DNA of 64,000 bases. Origin: Steinernema hermaphroditum. Its lineage: Eukaryota; Nematoda; Chromadorea; Rhabditida; Steinernematidae. The notes beneath the pieces were generated by a model. It had not been told where the DNA came from. It saw only the letters and a list, made by a program, of their open reading frames with translations, and searched no databases. The position numbers were made by a program, and so were the translations under genes. Of this stretch, positions 22,947-33,209 are shown one piece after another (within the stretch, counting starts at the first letter, position 1; every line of letters begins with the position of its first letter). The DNA is taken from positions 1,264,769-1,328,768 of the forward strand of contig CM059624.1 in assembly GCA_030435675.1 (NCBI GenBank), written 5' to 3'.

Positions 22947-23843
22947 TTAGCACTTCGGCAAAGTGTCATCGCACTGATGTGTGTATGCCTGCAAAGCAGA
23001 TCTCCATCCCTTGCACACAAAACTCGAGGTCTCTTCTCCACACTCTTGTGTGAATGTCGCACCAATGCACTCCATGAATTTGTAGTAAGGTCTAAAGTAA
23101 CTGTAAATACCAGGCCAATCAGCGTTGACATACCCACACTGAAAGCCCTCTTTCCTGATGCGTTTCTCCAACTCATCAATGCAGGCTGAGTTTTCCTCTT
23201 GGCGTTGAATTTCACAAAGAGAGAAGCATGTCCCGTACTTTATCATATCTGGACAGTTACCTTACCGAATCGAATATAACCAGAATAATATAACCTATAT
23301 CTTATTGACCAAGAAACCACTGGTTTTTTTCTGCCCCTTGGAAAATGGGCGCCCGGCATTAACTAATTCACTCATAATTGGGACCTGTATGTCTGTACTA
23401 AAATACACAACGATGTACCTTTGTATCCGTCGCCACATATGAACTCTCCAATCCGAAGATCTCCTTGATACTGGGCAGCGTCCAGCTCCGACACATTATA
23501 GGTCTTCTCAAAGGCTTCCCGATTGACACAAGACTCAAATGATGGGCCCAGACATGCTCTCAAGTCATCTCGCCACTGACAGGTATTCCGCAAGCCTTTC
23601 CGACTATTGTCGACAAGATAATTGAAAACTGCCGTGAAGTAGTCGGTATAAGGAGGTAGTCGATCCGTCACGTTTAGATTGTTCAAGTATGTACCGTAGC
23701 AATCGCCCAAAACCTGTAAATCGCGTGACTAGTGTAGATAACATAGAGCCATTTACCGAGGTGTCACAACTGCTAGCTTTTCCAGAAGACTGATTAGATG
23801 TTGAAGCAAGAATAAATGAGATGCGAAGGAAAGGGTGTTGCAT
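22947..23843 (-). CDS. Secreted DUF19 (T20D4.11-like) protein
   Basis: Exons 23757-23843, 23419-23713, 23134-23248 and 22947-23100 give 216 residues in frame. Exon 1 is 87 bases, as in 26744, 30497 and 32080, and starts MQHPFLRISFILASTS, a weak signal peptide. Mature motifs: DCYGTYLNNLNVTD, TCQWRDDLRACLG, FICGDGYK, then YKFMECIGATFTQECGEE and FVCKGWR, ending LPKC. The third intron is only 33 bases, a multiple of three without stop, so an mRNA keeping it would also translate; its position matches the intron in paralogues. Neighbouring paralogues suggest growth by duplication. Likely secreted; role unknown. Confidence 0.83.
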
Positions 23844-23849
23844 AGTTAG

Positions 23850-25080
23850 TTGCCTATGCACTGACGGGCGGATCAACAAAAAACGGGGATAGCTAGAGCA
23901 CATCGTATTTACCTACTGAACGCAAAAAAGGCCATGATATACCGAACGCCCCGTGTTTTCTAAAAAACATGGTGATTCATGCAAGAGTACACAACGTGTT
24001 TCCAACAGCTGCTTGTAAAATGCGACAAACAACCAGAGAGGGGGAGACGCATTTAGGAAACACAGTTACAAAATTTGAGGAAAGTAGTTCAATCATCGTG
24101 TTGGTGGAGAACTGCAGTCGAACCGGAAAGAGGGTAAGCTTAATCATCATTCGGTTCCTTAGGATTGTGGGTAATAATTTGCGGAACTGCAGTTTAAAGA
24201 ATCGTTTCTGGAGTCTTCGAGTATGGCGTCGACGTGCAGGTGAAGTGGGCAAACTTCGATGAAGATCTAACAGCAGGAGGATGTACCAAACACCCCATGT
24301 TTTCTGAAAGTACATGAAAGAGAAGCTTCAGGTGCGAAAGTATTGTCATAACACCCTATTGCTCAATGCAGCGGAACAGGACTTTATTTGTTTACCCCCA
24401 TCAGCGAACAGTTATGTGAGGCAGCAATCAACACAAATGTATCCTTGGCAGTCATTGGGTAACCCTGATGAATAAGGGTATCTCGAAGTCCACAAATTTC
24501 GGTCAACTGTGACTGTTCGTGATGAGAAGCCAATCAGTATCGTCCGATCAACCAACTCAAAAAGGTGCCCCTACTGAATGATGACGTCTCAGGGTGCCTT
24601 CATTAATGCAAAAACTTCGAAGAATAACCACTATTTATGCACCCCTCCGAATAAAAACATCCGAAATTCAACGGACGATGTCAGAGGAGTGGACGACGAC
24701 GTGACCACAGTGATACCAAGTGAATAAGTGCGCCATTAATGTGCCTTTCTTTGACTCTATTTCGACTCCTGCGCTTCTATCGAATCAGCTATTCGCCCCT
24801 TTCCCGTGCAACTCATAGGATTGCTGATTGCTGTTGTCGGATATCGTCTGCATCCGACGTTTTTCGGATCGGATTCGGGCACCCAGTTGGATTGCAGCAT
24901 GCGAACCGGTCCATCTCTGAATACGATACGTCCCGAAGTACGTAATGCGGTTGGTTCCGCCAAAAAGGTGTAGGTATCAGTGTAAAAAACATTGTAGACC
25001 GTTCTCGAACGTCGCCTCATCAGCTCGTATGACTGTATCCGCAACATTATTTTTATTGCCCGATGTAACAGAACACAAGA
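23850..25080. other. No supported gene
   Basis: Frames at 23969-24315 lie on both strands over the same bases and give no motif. A short sequence near the DUF19 start (TTTTCTAAAAAACATGG..) recurs loosely at 24296 (TTTTCTGAAAGTACATG). Nothing else was recognised. Confidence 0.35.
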
Positions 25081-25088
25081 GCGTAGAC

Positions 25089-25940
25089 CTACACAGTGAA
25101 AATTGCCGTCGAACAGCCACACTCCCATTGCATTTCGCCAACTCCATGTCGGTGAGTCTTGTCCATATGTCTGCTGTTGAGTGAGCGTGCCTTTTCTCCA
25201 TGTACATCCATCCTGGACATCGAAAAACAGACAGTTCTTTCGAATCCACGTTCAGAAAGAGTCCAGAAATCAGTGATCCTCTCTAGGAAGTTTACAGCCA
25301 AATTCGTAAACTTCTTGTTGTCGTACAACGCCAGCGTTGATAGTCGTCCGCCGTGAGTGATAGCAGCGAAGAGGTCGTCTTCTAGATCTATATTCTGACC
25401 TTCGCCCTCCACGGAAATTTGACGAATTGTAAGGGTTTTGAGGATGTTCCTTGCAATGGTACGCTTCAGCCAGGCCGAGAACTGCGAACGTGCGCTGAAT
25501 TTGCACTGCGTGATTCTGAGCTCGGACACGTGATGAGGCCAAAAGTTTTTGAAATGGTCATCGAAATGAATCAGATCAAACAGCAGAAGCTCCTCAATGA
25601 ATCCATAATTTAAGAAAGCTTCAAATTCGTCTATCGTAGCCGTACGGTTCACAACAGTCCCTCTACTTATATACAGCGATGAGCAACGGGAAAGCTTAGT
25701 ACTCCGCATCTCGGCCAACGACGTTCCGCCTGAAGTGTTCTGCGCTCGATACTCAATAGGTTCATAATATTGGAGTTCTGGGCTCACTCGCAAAAACAGC
25801 TTGAATTCTTGGATTTTGTCGATGATTTCCCGTGAGATACCACTCCACAGATTGTCATCGCACTGACAGAGGTCGTGAAGAGTGTCCTTGGACAGCATTG
25901 CTGCGACGCTTTCGCAGAAAGCGATCGGAACTCTGTTCAT
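25089..25940 (-). CDS. F-box-like protein with degenerate LRR-type C-terminus
   Basis: A 283-residue single-exon frame, started at the ATG at 25940 because MNRVPIAFCESVAAML fits the N-terminus I associate with a large Steinernema F-box-like family; an upstream ATG at 26021 would add 27 less typical residues. The first ~50 residues are a helical F-box-like region ending ..IQEFKLFL. Later parts carry repeated short strand-helix units (FEAFLNYGFIEELLLFDL; VSELRITQCKF; LKTLTIRQISV; LSTLALYDNKKF), as in FBA/FTH-type substrate domains. Such proteins are expected to act as substrate adaptors in SCF ubiquitin ligases. The 3' half is homologous to the fragment at 33740-34333. A small unseen intron near the 3' end cannot be excluded. 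Confidence 0.65.
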   Translation of the reverse strand: MNRVPIAFCESVAAMLSKDTLHDLCQCDDNLWSGISREIIDKIQEFKLFLRVSPELQYYEPIEYRAQNTSGGTSLAEMRSTKLSRCSSLYISRGTVVNRTATIDEFEAFLNYGFIEELLLFDLIHFDDHFKNFWPHHVSELRITQCKFSARSQFSAWLKRTIARNILKTLTIRQISVEGEGQNIDLEDDLFAAITHGGRLSTLALYDNKKFTNLAVNFLERITDFWTLSERGFERTVCFSMSRMDVHGEKARSLNSRHMDKTHRHGVGEMQWECGCSTAIFTV

Positions 25941-26743
25941 CGTGGAGAGAATGCTTTCCAGCACGGCGTGAGATATATGAGGCATTTGCAATGCATTATC
26001 GGAAAACCGTTTGTAATGCATATCGTATATTAAGCCATAAAAAGGTAATCTGAACCACCTGACTCAATGAAGTTTAACGGGTACGTTCACAGTGTCGTTC
26101 TCAGGGTTGAACAGTACACAACAGTGACATCGAACGGCAGGCGATAGGTTGACGGCAGGCAAAAGGCGACACCAGTGTACGCCTTATCCTATTCCCTTTC
26201 ATTTCCCCGGTCCACGCCTCATCCCATGCCCATTCTATGTGTCACTTCTTCCGTCATTCCTGTCTCATACTATGCCGTGGACACGGTCATCCCACCCCAG
26301 CCCGTGTTGCAGAGTTTCGATCATATTTAACCCTAGATTTTCCAGGCTGAGACTGCACGGCTCTGGTATCGATGGGGTAAGGTATGATGGACCGGATAAG
26401 TGGTGAGGCTTCGATCGGAACAGAGGTGAGTCAATGACTGACTGGTCTCTTCAATGTGGAAAGTGCTTAAAGTGAGTCAATGAGTTGTGTAGAATGGGTA
26501 GCATAGTGTAGTGTAGACGTATACTGGATCACTTTTAGACATCATGATCAAATCAGCCAGGATGCTGTCCACCATAGCGCATGAAGGTATTGAGCATGCG
26601 GAAAAGCATGAAGCATAAAGAAACTTAGACGGCTCCGGTAGGCTGCCTGAGCGGCTAGCACCTCTTTGTACACGCCAATAAGCATTAATAATGTATTACA
26701 CCAGAACACTTGTTAATCATAGTTAAATACTAATGTTCTTCCA

Positions 26744-27498
26744 CTAGCAGTTAGGGAGAGCGTCGTGACATCTTTCAGTATACGAATCCATCACTTTTTC
26801 CCAGCTGTTGCATACAAATCTAGCCGCAACGGCGCCGCACTCCTGGTCAAAAACTTGCCGGTAGCACTTGATATAGTTGCCAAAGGCGAGGCACTTAAGG
26901 CCTTTCTCCACGTCCTTGACCAGCTCTTCCTCACAGACCATCAGCTTATCTTCATCATTCATCATGACGAAGTACATACAGTAGAAGTTGTTGAGCAAGT
27001 CTAGACGACAAGACGATGTCTATATTTCTGTACCGTACCTTCATAGCCTTCCCCACATTGATACTGGGCCATGTGGAAATCGGCTTGGTCGAGCATAGCG
27101 TCGAGTAGGCTTAGATTAAAGGCTTGCTCGAAAATTAGAGTATTCATGCAGTTCTCAATCGCGTTGGGACCCAGACATTTTTCTAAGTCATGCTGCCATG
27201 AGCATATCTCCTTGACGCCTTTGATCCCTTGTTTTTGCACATAGCCATATTTCGCAGAGGCATACACGTTCCAACCCGGAAACGGCTTGCCATCCAACTT
27301 GAAGTGGTGAAGATAGGCGTCATAGCAATCATGCAATACCTAAACAAGCTTTTGACTAATGAGACAGGGAACCTAAATTCGGATGAAACAAGGGGCAAGG
27401 GACATAGATACCGTTTGGTTGCAGTCAGCAGCGTCGTTCAAACCTTCGTCCTGGGAAAGTGAGGCCAGTGCCAGAATGAGGCCTAAAACTGGGTGCAT
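26744..27498 (-). CDS. Secreted DUF19 (T20D4.11-like) protein
   Basis: Exons 27412-27498, 27039-27339 and 26744-27000 give 214 residues. Exon 1 (MHPVLGLILALASLS) is a signal peptide, 87 bases long as in its paralogues. Motifs: DCYDAYLHHFKL, ICSWQHDLEKCLG, YQCGEGYE, YCMYFVMM, KCLAFGNYIKCYRQ, VFDQECGAVAARFVCN, ALPNC at the end. Unlike the other long-class genes it has no intron between the Cys of KC(L) and the following FGNYIKC, so this copy has lost the last intron. Likely secreted; role unknown. Confidence 0.85.
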
Positions 27499-27499
27499 A

Positions 27500-28140
27500 T
27501 TGGCCTTCGTCGAAAGCTTCGGTTTGATGTGGGGTATTTAATGGTTAGAGCTATGTACAGAGTGAATCAGAGAGGTTATCAAATATTTTGTAAAGAAACG
27601 CGTGGTCGAAAACAAACACAGCGTGTTGCTTACAGTTAGAAGCAACGTTATTTACAGCTGTCTTTCTAAATCAATGACATTATGCCATGTAGAACATAGA
27701 AAGTAATGGATTCGTTTATAAACAGAAAAAGGCACAATATCATACCGTGGTCACCGGTCTTGTTTCAGCTTCAGGGCAGTCAAAGTGGAATTACTTTTAG
27801 CGGCTATCGGTTGGGCCGGAAAGTTTGAACTAAAAGGGCTACAAAGAATAGACAAAAAGCCGGAAGATAACAATATATTCAAAGTATTCCGCGAATCGAA
27901 GACGTAGCCGAGGGCAATGAAACGTGGCGACGTGGACACGCGATACTTTCCGTAGTATTTCACATCGCGTGGTTTTAGATTACGCGAATATTTTGTAAAT
28001 AGCCGATCTGTGACATACGGTAAGACCATCGATGCTATCAGTCACTATCACTATCTGCTGCTGGCATCGGTGTTTCACCGAGGTTTCGGCTTCTCATGGT
28101 AATGTATTCTAAAGCATCTCGAGTTCCTTCTGCAGAGTGT
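27500..28140. other. No supported gene
   Basis: A 92-codon minus-strand frame at 27751-28029 has no recognisable motif. No RNA gene or repeat was seen. Confidence 0.35.
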
Positions 28141-28142
28141 AA

Positions 28143-28200
28143 ATCTTGACAGGCATCGTCGAGCCAGTTCAAGCAGTTCAATCGAGAAAACGTCGACCTG
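28143..28200 (-). pseudogene. RING-finger gene remnant
   Basis: The minus strand reads STFSRLNCLNWLDDACQDL, clearly related to the start of the RING protein at 29064-29891 (MSTFARFNCSICLDWLDD). One zinc-binding Cys position is gone and the similarity stops after about 19 codons, so only the 5' end of a duplicated gene remains. Confidence 0.65.
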
Positions 28201-28349
28201 GTGGTCAATGGTCAGAAGACAAATCTTGTTATGAGAAGCAACTATTGGGCTGGTGCATTGAAAATGGGATACTTGGAGAACAATCATTTTTTCGCCGTGT
28301 TTACAGTTGCGGCAAAACTGATCGGTGCGTTGTTGAGTACTGCGAAATC

Positions 28350-28583
28350 TCAACGCACACTATGTTTGGCAGCTTGTATATTGCATTCCTCCTGGTTTTG
28401 GAGGCTTATTCTATTTTGACGGTCATTTTTTTGGCACTTCAAAATGGCGAAGTGCAAAGTGATGTATGGGCTTCCTATGGGATTAATTCTCTGATGGACA
28501 GCGACTGTCTTCAACCATGTACATCGTTGTCTCTGGCCTACCGAATGCACCTATTGTTGTCTTGGTTATGTATCACAACATGA
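28350..28583 (+). other. Possible small membrane ORF, unresolved
   Basis: An ATG at 28361 opens MFGSLYIAFLLVLEAYSI.., about 30 hydrophobic residues, then a less convincing tail to 28583. Another frame further on is also hydrophobic (IVVSGLPNAPIVVLVMY), which would fit a frame-broken two-pass gene like those at 2-14 kb. Weak evidence. Confidence 0.25.
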
Positions 28584-29063
28584 GCTAATCTCAAAAAGGT
28601 GGTCTTTTCGGATCATCGGATTGGATCATGTTTCGTTAACGCCAACGTTTCCAATTGATTAAGTACCGTAACAGAGAATGAGGATATGCAGAAGGTAGCC
28701 CTCACTCACAGCTACCATGCACGTATAGCGACTCCACGACCTCACGCTTACTTTACGGAAATGGAAGCCAAATGTGGAAAAAGTCACACTTCAGCAATAG
28801 TGCCTCAAACCTCACATTTTCAAGTTGACCCCCGGAATGGCTGTAGTTGTTCAGTCAAATGGTAAATACCTTGAGTGAAATGGTTGAAAAAATACAAATA
28901 AATAATCATTACAAAAGTGTCTCATTTTCACTGCACCAACCCAATATATGAGTTAACGAGTCATGGGTTAGATGTGGTTCACATGATTAGTCTCATTGGT
29001 TATTAATCGGAGATAATGATCAGATTTATTCTCTCAAGCAACTCAGTCATGTTTGGTTAGCCA

Positions 29064-29891
29064 TTAATCTGTTTGAGATCGGTCGAATTCAGTGTGGTTC
29101 TCGCTCTCACCATCAGTGGCAAGCTCCAATCGAGGCCTAACTTCTCGGCTCCACCAGGCGCTAGCGGATTGGAGGTTCTCAGAAAGACGGTTGCGTCGAA
29201 GCGGTGGATCGGTTTCTTCCTCTTCGAGACTTACATCGCTTTCCTCATTTTCTCCTTCATCACTATCGGCCGTTGTCGAAACGTGGACACTGTCCAGTGG
29301 AGGCCGATCGTCTCGACTCTCCTGGACGATAGTGGATTGAGGGTTGTCGGACAGAAGACTGCGTCCAAGCGGTGGAATGGTTTCTTCATGTTCATGACCT
29401 GTATCACCTTCTTCATCACTATCTACCAATTCTTCATCACTATCTACCGACGATCTCAAATACCAGTTGGGACGAGAGCTAGAAGCATCACGCCGAGGGT
29501 TGGCTACAACCTCAAGTTGTTCATCTTCGTCTTCGGAAGACCATATAGTAATGTCACTGTCATCGCCAAGAATGGGGTAATCGAATCTTTTCCGAGATTT
29601 GTTCAGCTCTTTAAGCTCCTTCTGCAGGGCATCGATCGTCTTGTAAGCCCTGTCTAGTTCTTCTTGTTGAGCGGTTTGATTGAAGGGCGCCGATGAGAAG
29701 TAGATCCCTTTGAGCTCCTTTTCTCCAACTTCCTCTCGACAGGATGCGCACTTCACCTTATGTCTGCTTTTTAAGCATTGGCGTATGCAATTTGAATGGA
29801 AAACATGGCCGCAGTTGGTGATTTCATTGCGTTGAGAGTCGTCGAGCCAGTCGAGGCAGATGGAGCAGTTGAATCGGGCAAAGGTTGACAT
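29064..29891 (-). CDS. RING-finger protein, TRAIP-like N-terminus, acidic repeat tail
   Basis: A 275-residue frame. Residues 9-53 form a RING: CSIC, then NCGHVFHSNC, then CASC, with Cys/His spacing that fits zinc binding and E3 ubiquitin ligase activity. The segment after the RING (GEKELKGIYF) and a helical stretch (EELDRAYKTIDALQKELKEL, ~residues 77-98) resemble the start of TRAIP-type ligases, an inference from memory. The C-terminal half holds two imperfect ~45-residue repeats, each beginning with a DSDE run and containing PPL.R..LS.N.QS, and very rich in Asp, Glu and Ser. No intron is needed. A truncated relative lies at 28143-28200. Partner and substrate are unknown. Confidence 0.78.
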   Translation of the reverse strand: MSTFARFNCSICLDWLDDSQRNEITNCGHVFHSNCIRQCLKSRHKVKCASCREEVGEKELKGIYFSSAPFNQTAQQEELDRAYKTIDALQKELKELNKSRKRFDYPILGDDSDITIWSSEDEDEQLEVVANPRRDASSSRPNWYLRSSVDSDEELVDSDEEGDTGHEHEETIPPLGRSLLSDNPQSTIVQESRDDRPPLDSVHVSTTADSDEGENEESDVSLEEEETDPPLRRNRLSENLQSASAWWSREVRPRLELATDGESENHTEFDRSQTD

Positions 29892-30091
29892 GTTAGAGGG
29901 CTAGATACATAAAAAAATTAATTGGGCCTTATATTGTCAAAAGTCATGGCAAGCGCTGCTACGCGAACGACCATTCGCATCGCTTTTAATCGTATCACTT
30001 CAGAAGAAAATTTAGGAAACTCTTAAGAGAGAGAAGAGGCTTCTGCTAACGAAATTTTCGTCATGAATCCACTATTTCTTACGGAAAACTG

Positions 30092-30140
30092 ACCTAATTA
30101 ATTGAAACTCTCGGCGGACTTCTCTTCTCGGAGTGCGATG
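30092..30140. repeat. ~47 bp direct repeat, outer copy
   Basis: GACCTAATTAATTGAAACTC and the following TCGGCGGACTTCTCTTCT recur at 31768-31815, at the centre of the large palindrome. This copy abuts the outer end of the left arm. Confidence 0.8.
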
Positions 30141-30496
30141 ATCATTCAGAGGATTTTGCAATCGTGTGGACTGCTGCGTTTACTCACATATTTTGATGTT
30201 GCGAGTGACGATGCCCATAAGCAGGTTTGATCATCTTGTTCTTTCACTGTGCATCACATTTCGACTAGAATCAAGTTTTAGTCATCATCACATTAGCCTG
30301 AAAACAACAAAGAAGATGACACACCATCAACGACTAAGCCTGTTTTTATATACAAAAAACTACTTTCACAATCTTCTTACATAAATGTTCATGTTACAAC
30401 AACAAAAATATTTGCAGTTGGGACGAGTCACTTTTTTTAGAACAAATATACCATATAAGGGGTGTGATTGGTCGACCATCACTTTGAGTCCTAATC

Positions 30497-31264
30497 ATGG
30501 CTCAGTACCTTCGCCTCGCCCTGGCCCTCTCGTCTGTCCATTCGGACTCCCCTCTACACGACTCTTCCACTTGTAACGTTACGGTATGTGGTACCCAATG
30601 TACGTTGATTATACCAAGCGTTTAGCTATTGCAAGGCTGTTATGACACTTACCTCGAAAACTTTAACGTGACCACAAATCCTGCTCCTTCTTTCGTGCAA
30701 TACACTGGTGCCAAAAACGAATTCATAGGGGAGCATGGGCTCAGCGGCCAGAAGGAGATCTGTCAGTGGCAGCACAATTTGGAGAAATGCCTCGGACAGT
30801 CAATAAGCTCTTGCATCACGCGTGAAGCGATCCAGGAAGCCTTCAATGTTTCGAGTACTGACGCGCTTTTATATGAGTTCGACTTTGATGCGGATCAGTA
30901 CCAGTGCGGAGATGGCTACGAAGGTAAGAGGTCCTAAGTACTACCACTCATCTGTCACTTAGATCTGCTCAAATACTTCTACTGCTACCAGTACGTGGAG
31001 AAAGAACGTATGGAACAGTTTATGGCGTGCGGTAAGAAGTTCGATGACGCTATGCAGAAGGGAGGATTCAAATGCAGGTAATTACTGAAAGCCGACCGGT
31101 TTGCCCACCCCTTTTTTAGCTATCTTTACGATTTCATAAGCTGCACAGGATCGGTCTTTACTCAAGAATGCGGACCAGGGATCTCGAAGTTCATCTGCAA
31201 CACACAGGAGGCGGTATATAAACCCATCCTCCACCAGTGTGATGGCTCGTGGCCGAAATGTTAA
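30497..31264 (+). CDS. Secreted DUF19 protein, left palindrome copy
   Basis: Exons 30497-30583, 30626-30923, 30963-31077 and 31120-31264 give 214 residues. All exon lengths (87, 298, 115, 145) are identical to the inverted copy at 32080-32848. Signal peptide MAQYLRLALALSSVHS. Fourteen or so Cys in the DUF19 pattern: GCYDTYLENFNVT, ICQWQHNLEKCLG, YQCGDGYE, YFYCYQYV, MACGKKF, FISCTGSVFTQECGPG, FICN, then WPKC at the end. N-glycosylation sites such as NVT and NVS are present. Differences from the partner copy are mainly single substitutions, showing recent duplication or gene conversion between arms. Likely secreted; role unknown. Confidence 0.88.
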
Positions 31265-31648
31265 TGAAGATAATCTGTGTTGCTTTATGTAATATTTTAA
31301 ATCTGCGATATGTACCAATGTGAAACGAATTGGTCAATTAATTGGTTTATCCATTCATAAAATGTGCGGAAACCAGTGCTCCGTGAGTTCTGGACAGTGA
31401 AATGATGGGATAGAGATTGTCCAGCTCGTCCGACTTCCTCTTTTCCTGTTCTTAAGGTGTTTCGAGGTTATACTCTTTCATGGCCCTTGTATGTTGTTGA
31501 ACACTACTATTTAAACACTACAAACAAGACGATGGGAAGAGGGCCCGTCGACTGCTTCCTGGTTGTTCGAACAGTGGTCAAGATGGGCCGGCAAGAAGAT
31601 CATTTTTGACTTCGTTACCGTACCAGAGAAATCGAGGGCAAAAGACTA

Positions 31649-31720
31649 GGGCTGAGCCGGGGATTGATCCCGGGACCTCTCGCACCCTAAGCGAGAATCA
31701 TATCACTAGACCACTCAGCC
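31649..31720 (-). tRNA. tRNA-Pro(AGG)-like, left copy
   Basis: 72 bases folding with a 7-bp acceptor stem (GGCTGAG/CTCAGCC), anticodon stem CTCGC/GCGAG and loop TTAGGGT, so anticodon AGG. TTTT follows within ~12 bases as a Pol III terminator. Two departures from a normal tRNA: the D-loop GG is GA (TAGTGATAT), and the T-loop starts ATC instead of TTC. This copy is probably degenerate. Confidence 0.75.
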
Positions 31721-31767
31721 GTGTTGATACCCGTTCTTCGTCGTTCTGCTCCTCCAGGTGCATCAAT

Positions 31768-31815
31768 GACCTAATTAATTGAAACTCTCGACGGACTTCT
31801 CTTCTAGGGGTGCGC
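31768..31815. repeat. ~47 bp direct repeat, central copy
   Basis: Second copy of 30092-30140, same orientation, immediately upstream of the right tRNA-like gene at the centre of the palindrome. Confidence 0.8.
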
Positions 31816-31824
31816 AGATCTCAC

Positions 31825-31896
31825 GGCTGAGTGGTCTAGTGGTATGATTCTCGCTTAGGGTGCGAGAGGTCCCGGGATCAATCCCCGGCTCAGCCC
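31825..31896 (+). tRNA. tRNA-Pro(AGG)-like, right copy
   Basis: Same cloverleaf as the left copy, with the D-loop GG intact (TAGTGGTAT) and anticodon AGG. It is followed at once by TAACTTTTTG, a good Pol III terminator. The T-loop is again ATCAATC where TTCAATC or TTCAAAT is expected, so position 54 is A rather than T. Otherwise closely fits eukaryotic tRNA-Pro. Confidence 0.82.
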
Positions 31897-32079
31897 TAAC
31901 TTTTTGCTTTCGATTATGATAATGACGACAAAAATGTCCTATCCCAAGATCTTAGTGTCCAGAATTAACGGAGTAGTGAATAGCGGTTTCCGCACATTTT
32001 ATAAATAGACAAAATGATGAATTATGGAATTAAGATAAATACATTCATGCACATGAAGCAGCACGGTCGATCATCTTCA

Positions 32080-32848
32080 TTAACATTTCGGCCACGACCC
32101 ATCACACTGGTGGAAGAGGGGTTCATATACCGCCTCCTGGGTGTTGCAGATTAACTTCGAGATCCCTGGTCCGCATTCTTGAGTAAAGATTGACCCCGTG
32201 CAGCTCATTAAGTCGTAGAGATAGCTAAAAAAGACTACACTAACCGGTCGGCTTTCACCACTTACCTGCATTTGAATCCTCCCTTCTGCACAGCGTCCTT
32301 GAACTTCTTAGCGCACGCAATAAACTGTTCCGTACGTTCTTTCTGCACGTTCTGGTAGCAGTCGAAGTACTTGAGCAGATCTAAGTGAGAGATAAGTGGT
32401 AGTACTTAGGACCTCTTACCTTCGTAGCCATCTCCGCACTGGTACTGATCCTCATCAAAGTCGGTCTGATACAGAAGAGCATCAGTATTCGAAACATTCA
32501 AGGCTTCCTGGATAGCTTCACGCGTGATGCAAGAACTGATCGACTGCCCGAGGCAGTTCTCCAAATCGTGCTGCCACTGGCAGACCTCCTTCTGAGCACT
32601 GAGCCCATGTTCCCCTATGAAGACGTTTTTGGCACGGGCGTATTGCACGTAAGAAGGAGCAGGATTTGTGGTTAAGTTGAAGTTTTCCAGGTAAGTGCCA
32701 TAGCAGCCTTTCAATAGCTAAACACCTGGTATAATCAACATGCATACCATATACCATATACCGTAACGTTACAAGAGGAAGAGTCGTGTAGAGGGGAGCC
32801 CGAAGGGACGGACGAGAGGGCCAGGGCGAGGCGAAGGTACTGAGCCAT
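32080..32848 (-). CDS. Secreted DUF19 protein, right palindrome copy
   Basis: Exons 32762-32848, 32420-32717, 32266-32380 and 32080-32224 give 214 residues, with exon lengths identical to 30497-31264. Signal peptide MAQYLRLALALSSVPSG. Core motifs match the partner: GCYGTYLENFNLT, VCQWQHDLENCLG, YQCGDGYE, LMSCTGSIFTQECGPG, LICN, WPKC. Differences are scattered point changes without stops or frame breaks, so both copies look intact. The two are transcribed towards each other and towards the tRNA-like pair. Likely secreted; role unknown. Confidence 0.88.
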
Positions 32849-33209
32849 GATGAGGACTCGAAGTGATGGTGACCGACCAATCACACCCTTTATATGGTAT
32901 ATTTGTATTTGTTTAAGAAAAGTGACTCGTCCCAACTGCAAATATTTTCGTTGTCGTAATATGGACATTTATGTAAGAAGATTATGAAAGTGGTTCTTTG
33001 AATATAAAAACAGACTTCCTCGTTGATGGTATGTCATGTTCTTCGTTGTTTTCGGGCTAATGTGCTGCTGATTAAAACTTGATTCTAGTCAAAATGTGAT
33101 GAATGAAGAGACGATCAAACCTGTTTATGTGCATCATAAGACTGTATGAGTAAATGTAGGAGTGAGTACACATCATTGCAAAATGCTCTGAATCATTGTT
33201 TAATGACAG

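Larger units (their letters stand above)
30141..33205. repeat. Large imperfect palindrome (inverted duplication)
   Basis: The left arm (30141-31720) and right arm (31825-33205) are reverse complements with interruptions. Each arm holds, from outside in, the same upstream sequence, a four-exon DUF19 gene, a shared 3' block (ATAAAATGTGCGGAAACC) and a tRNA-Pro-like gene. The left arm has about 190 extra bases between gene and tRNA. About 104 unpaired bases lie at the centre. Confidence 0.85.
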
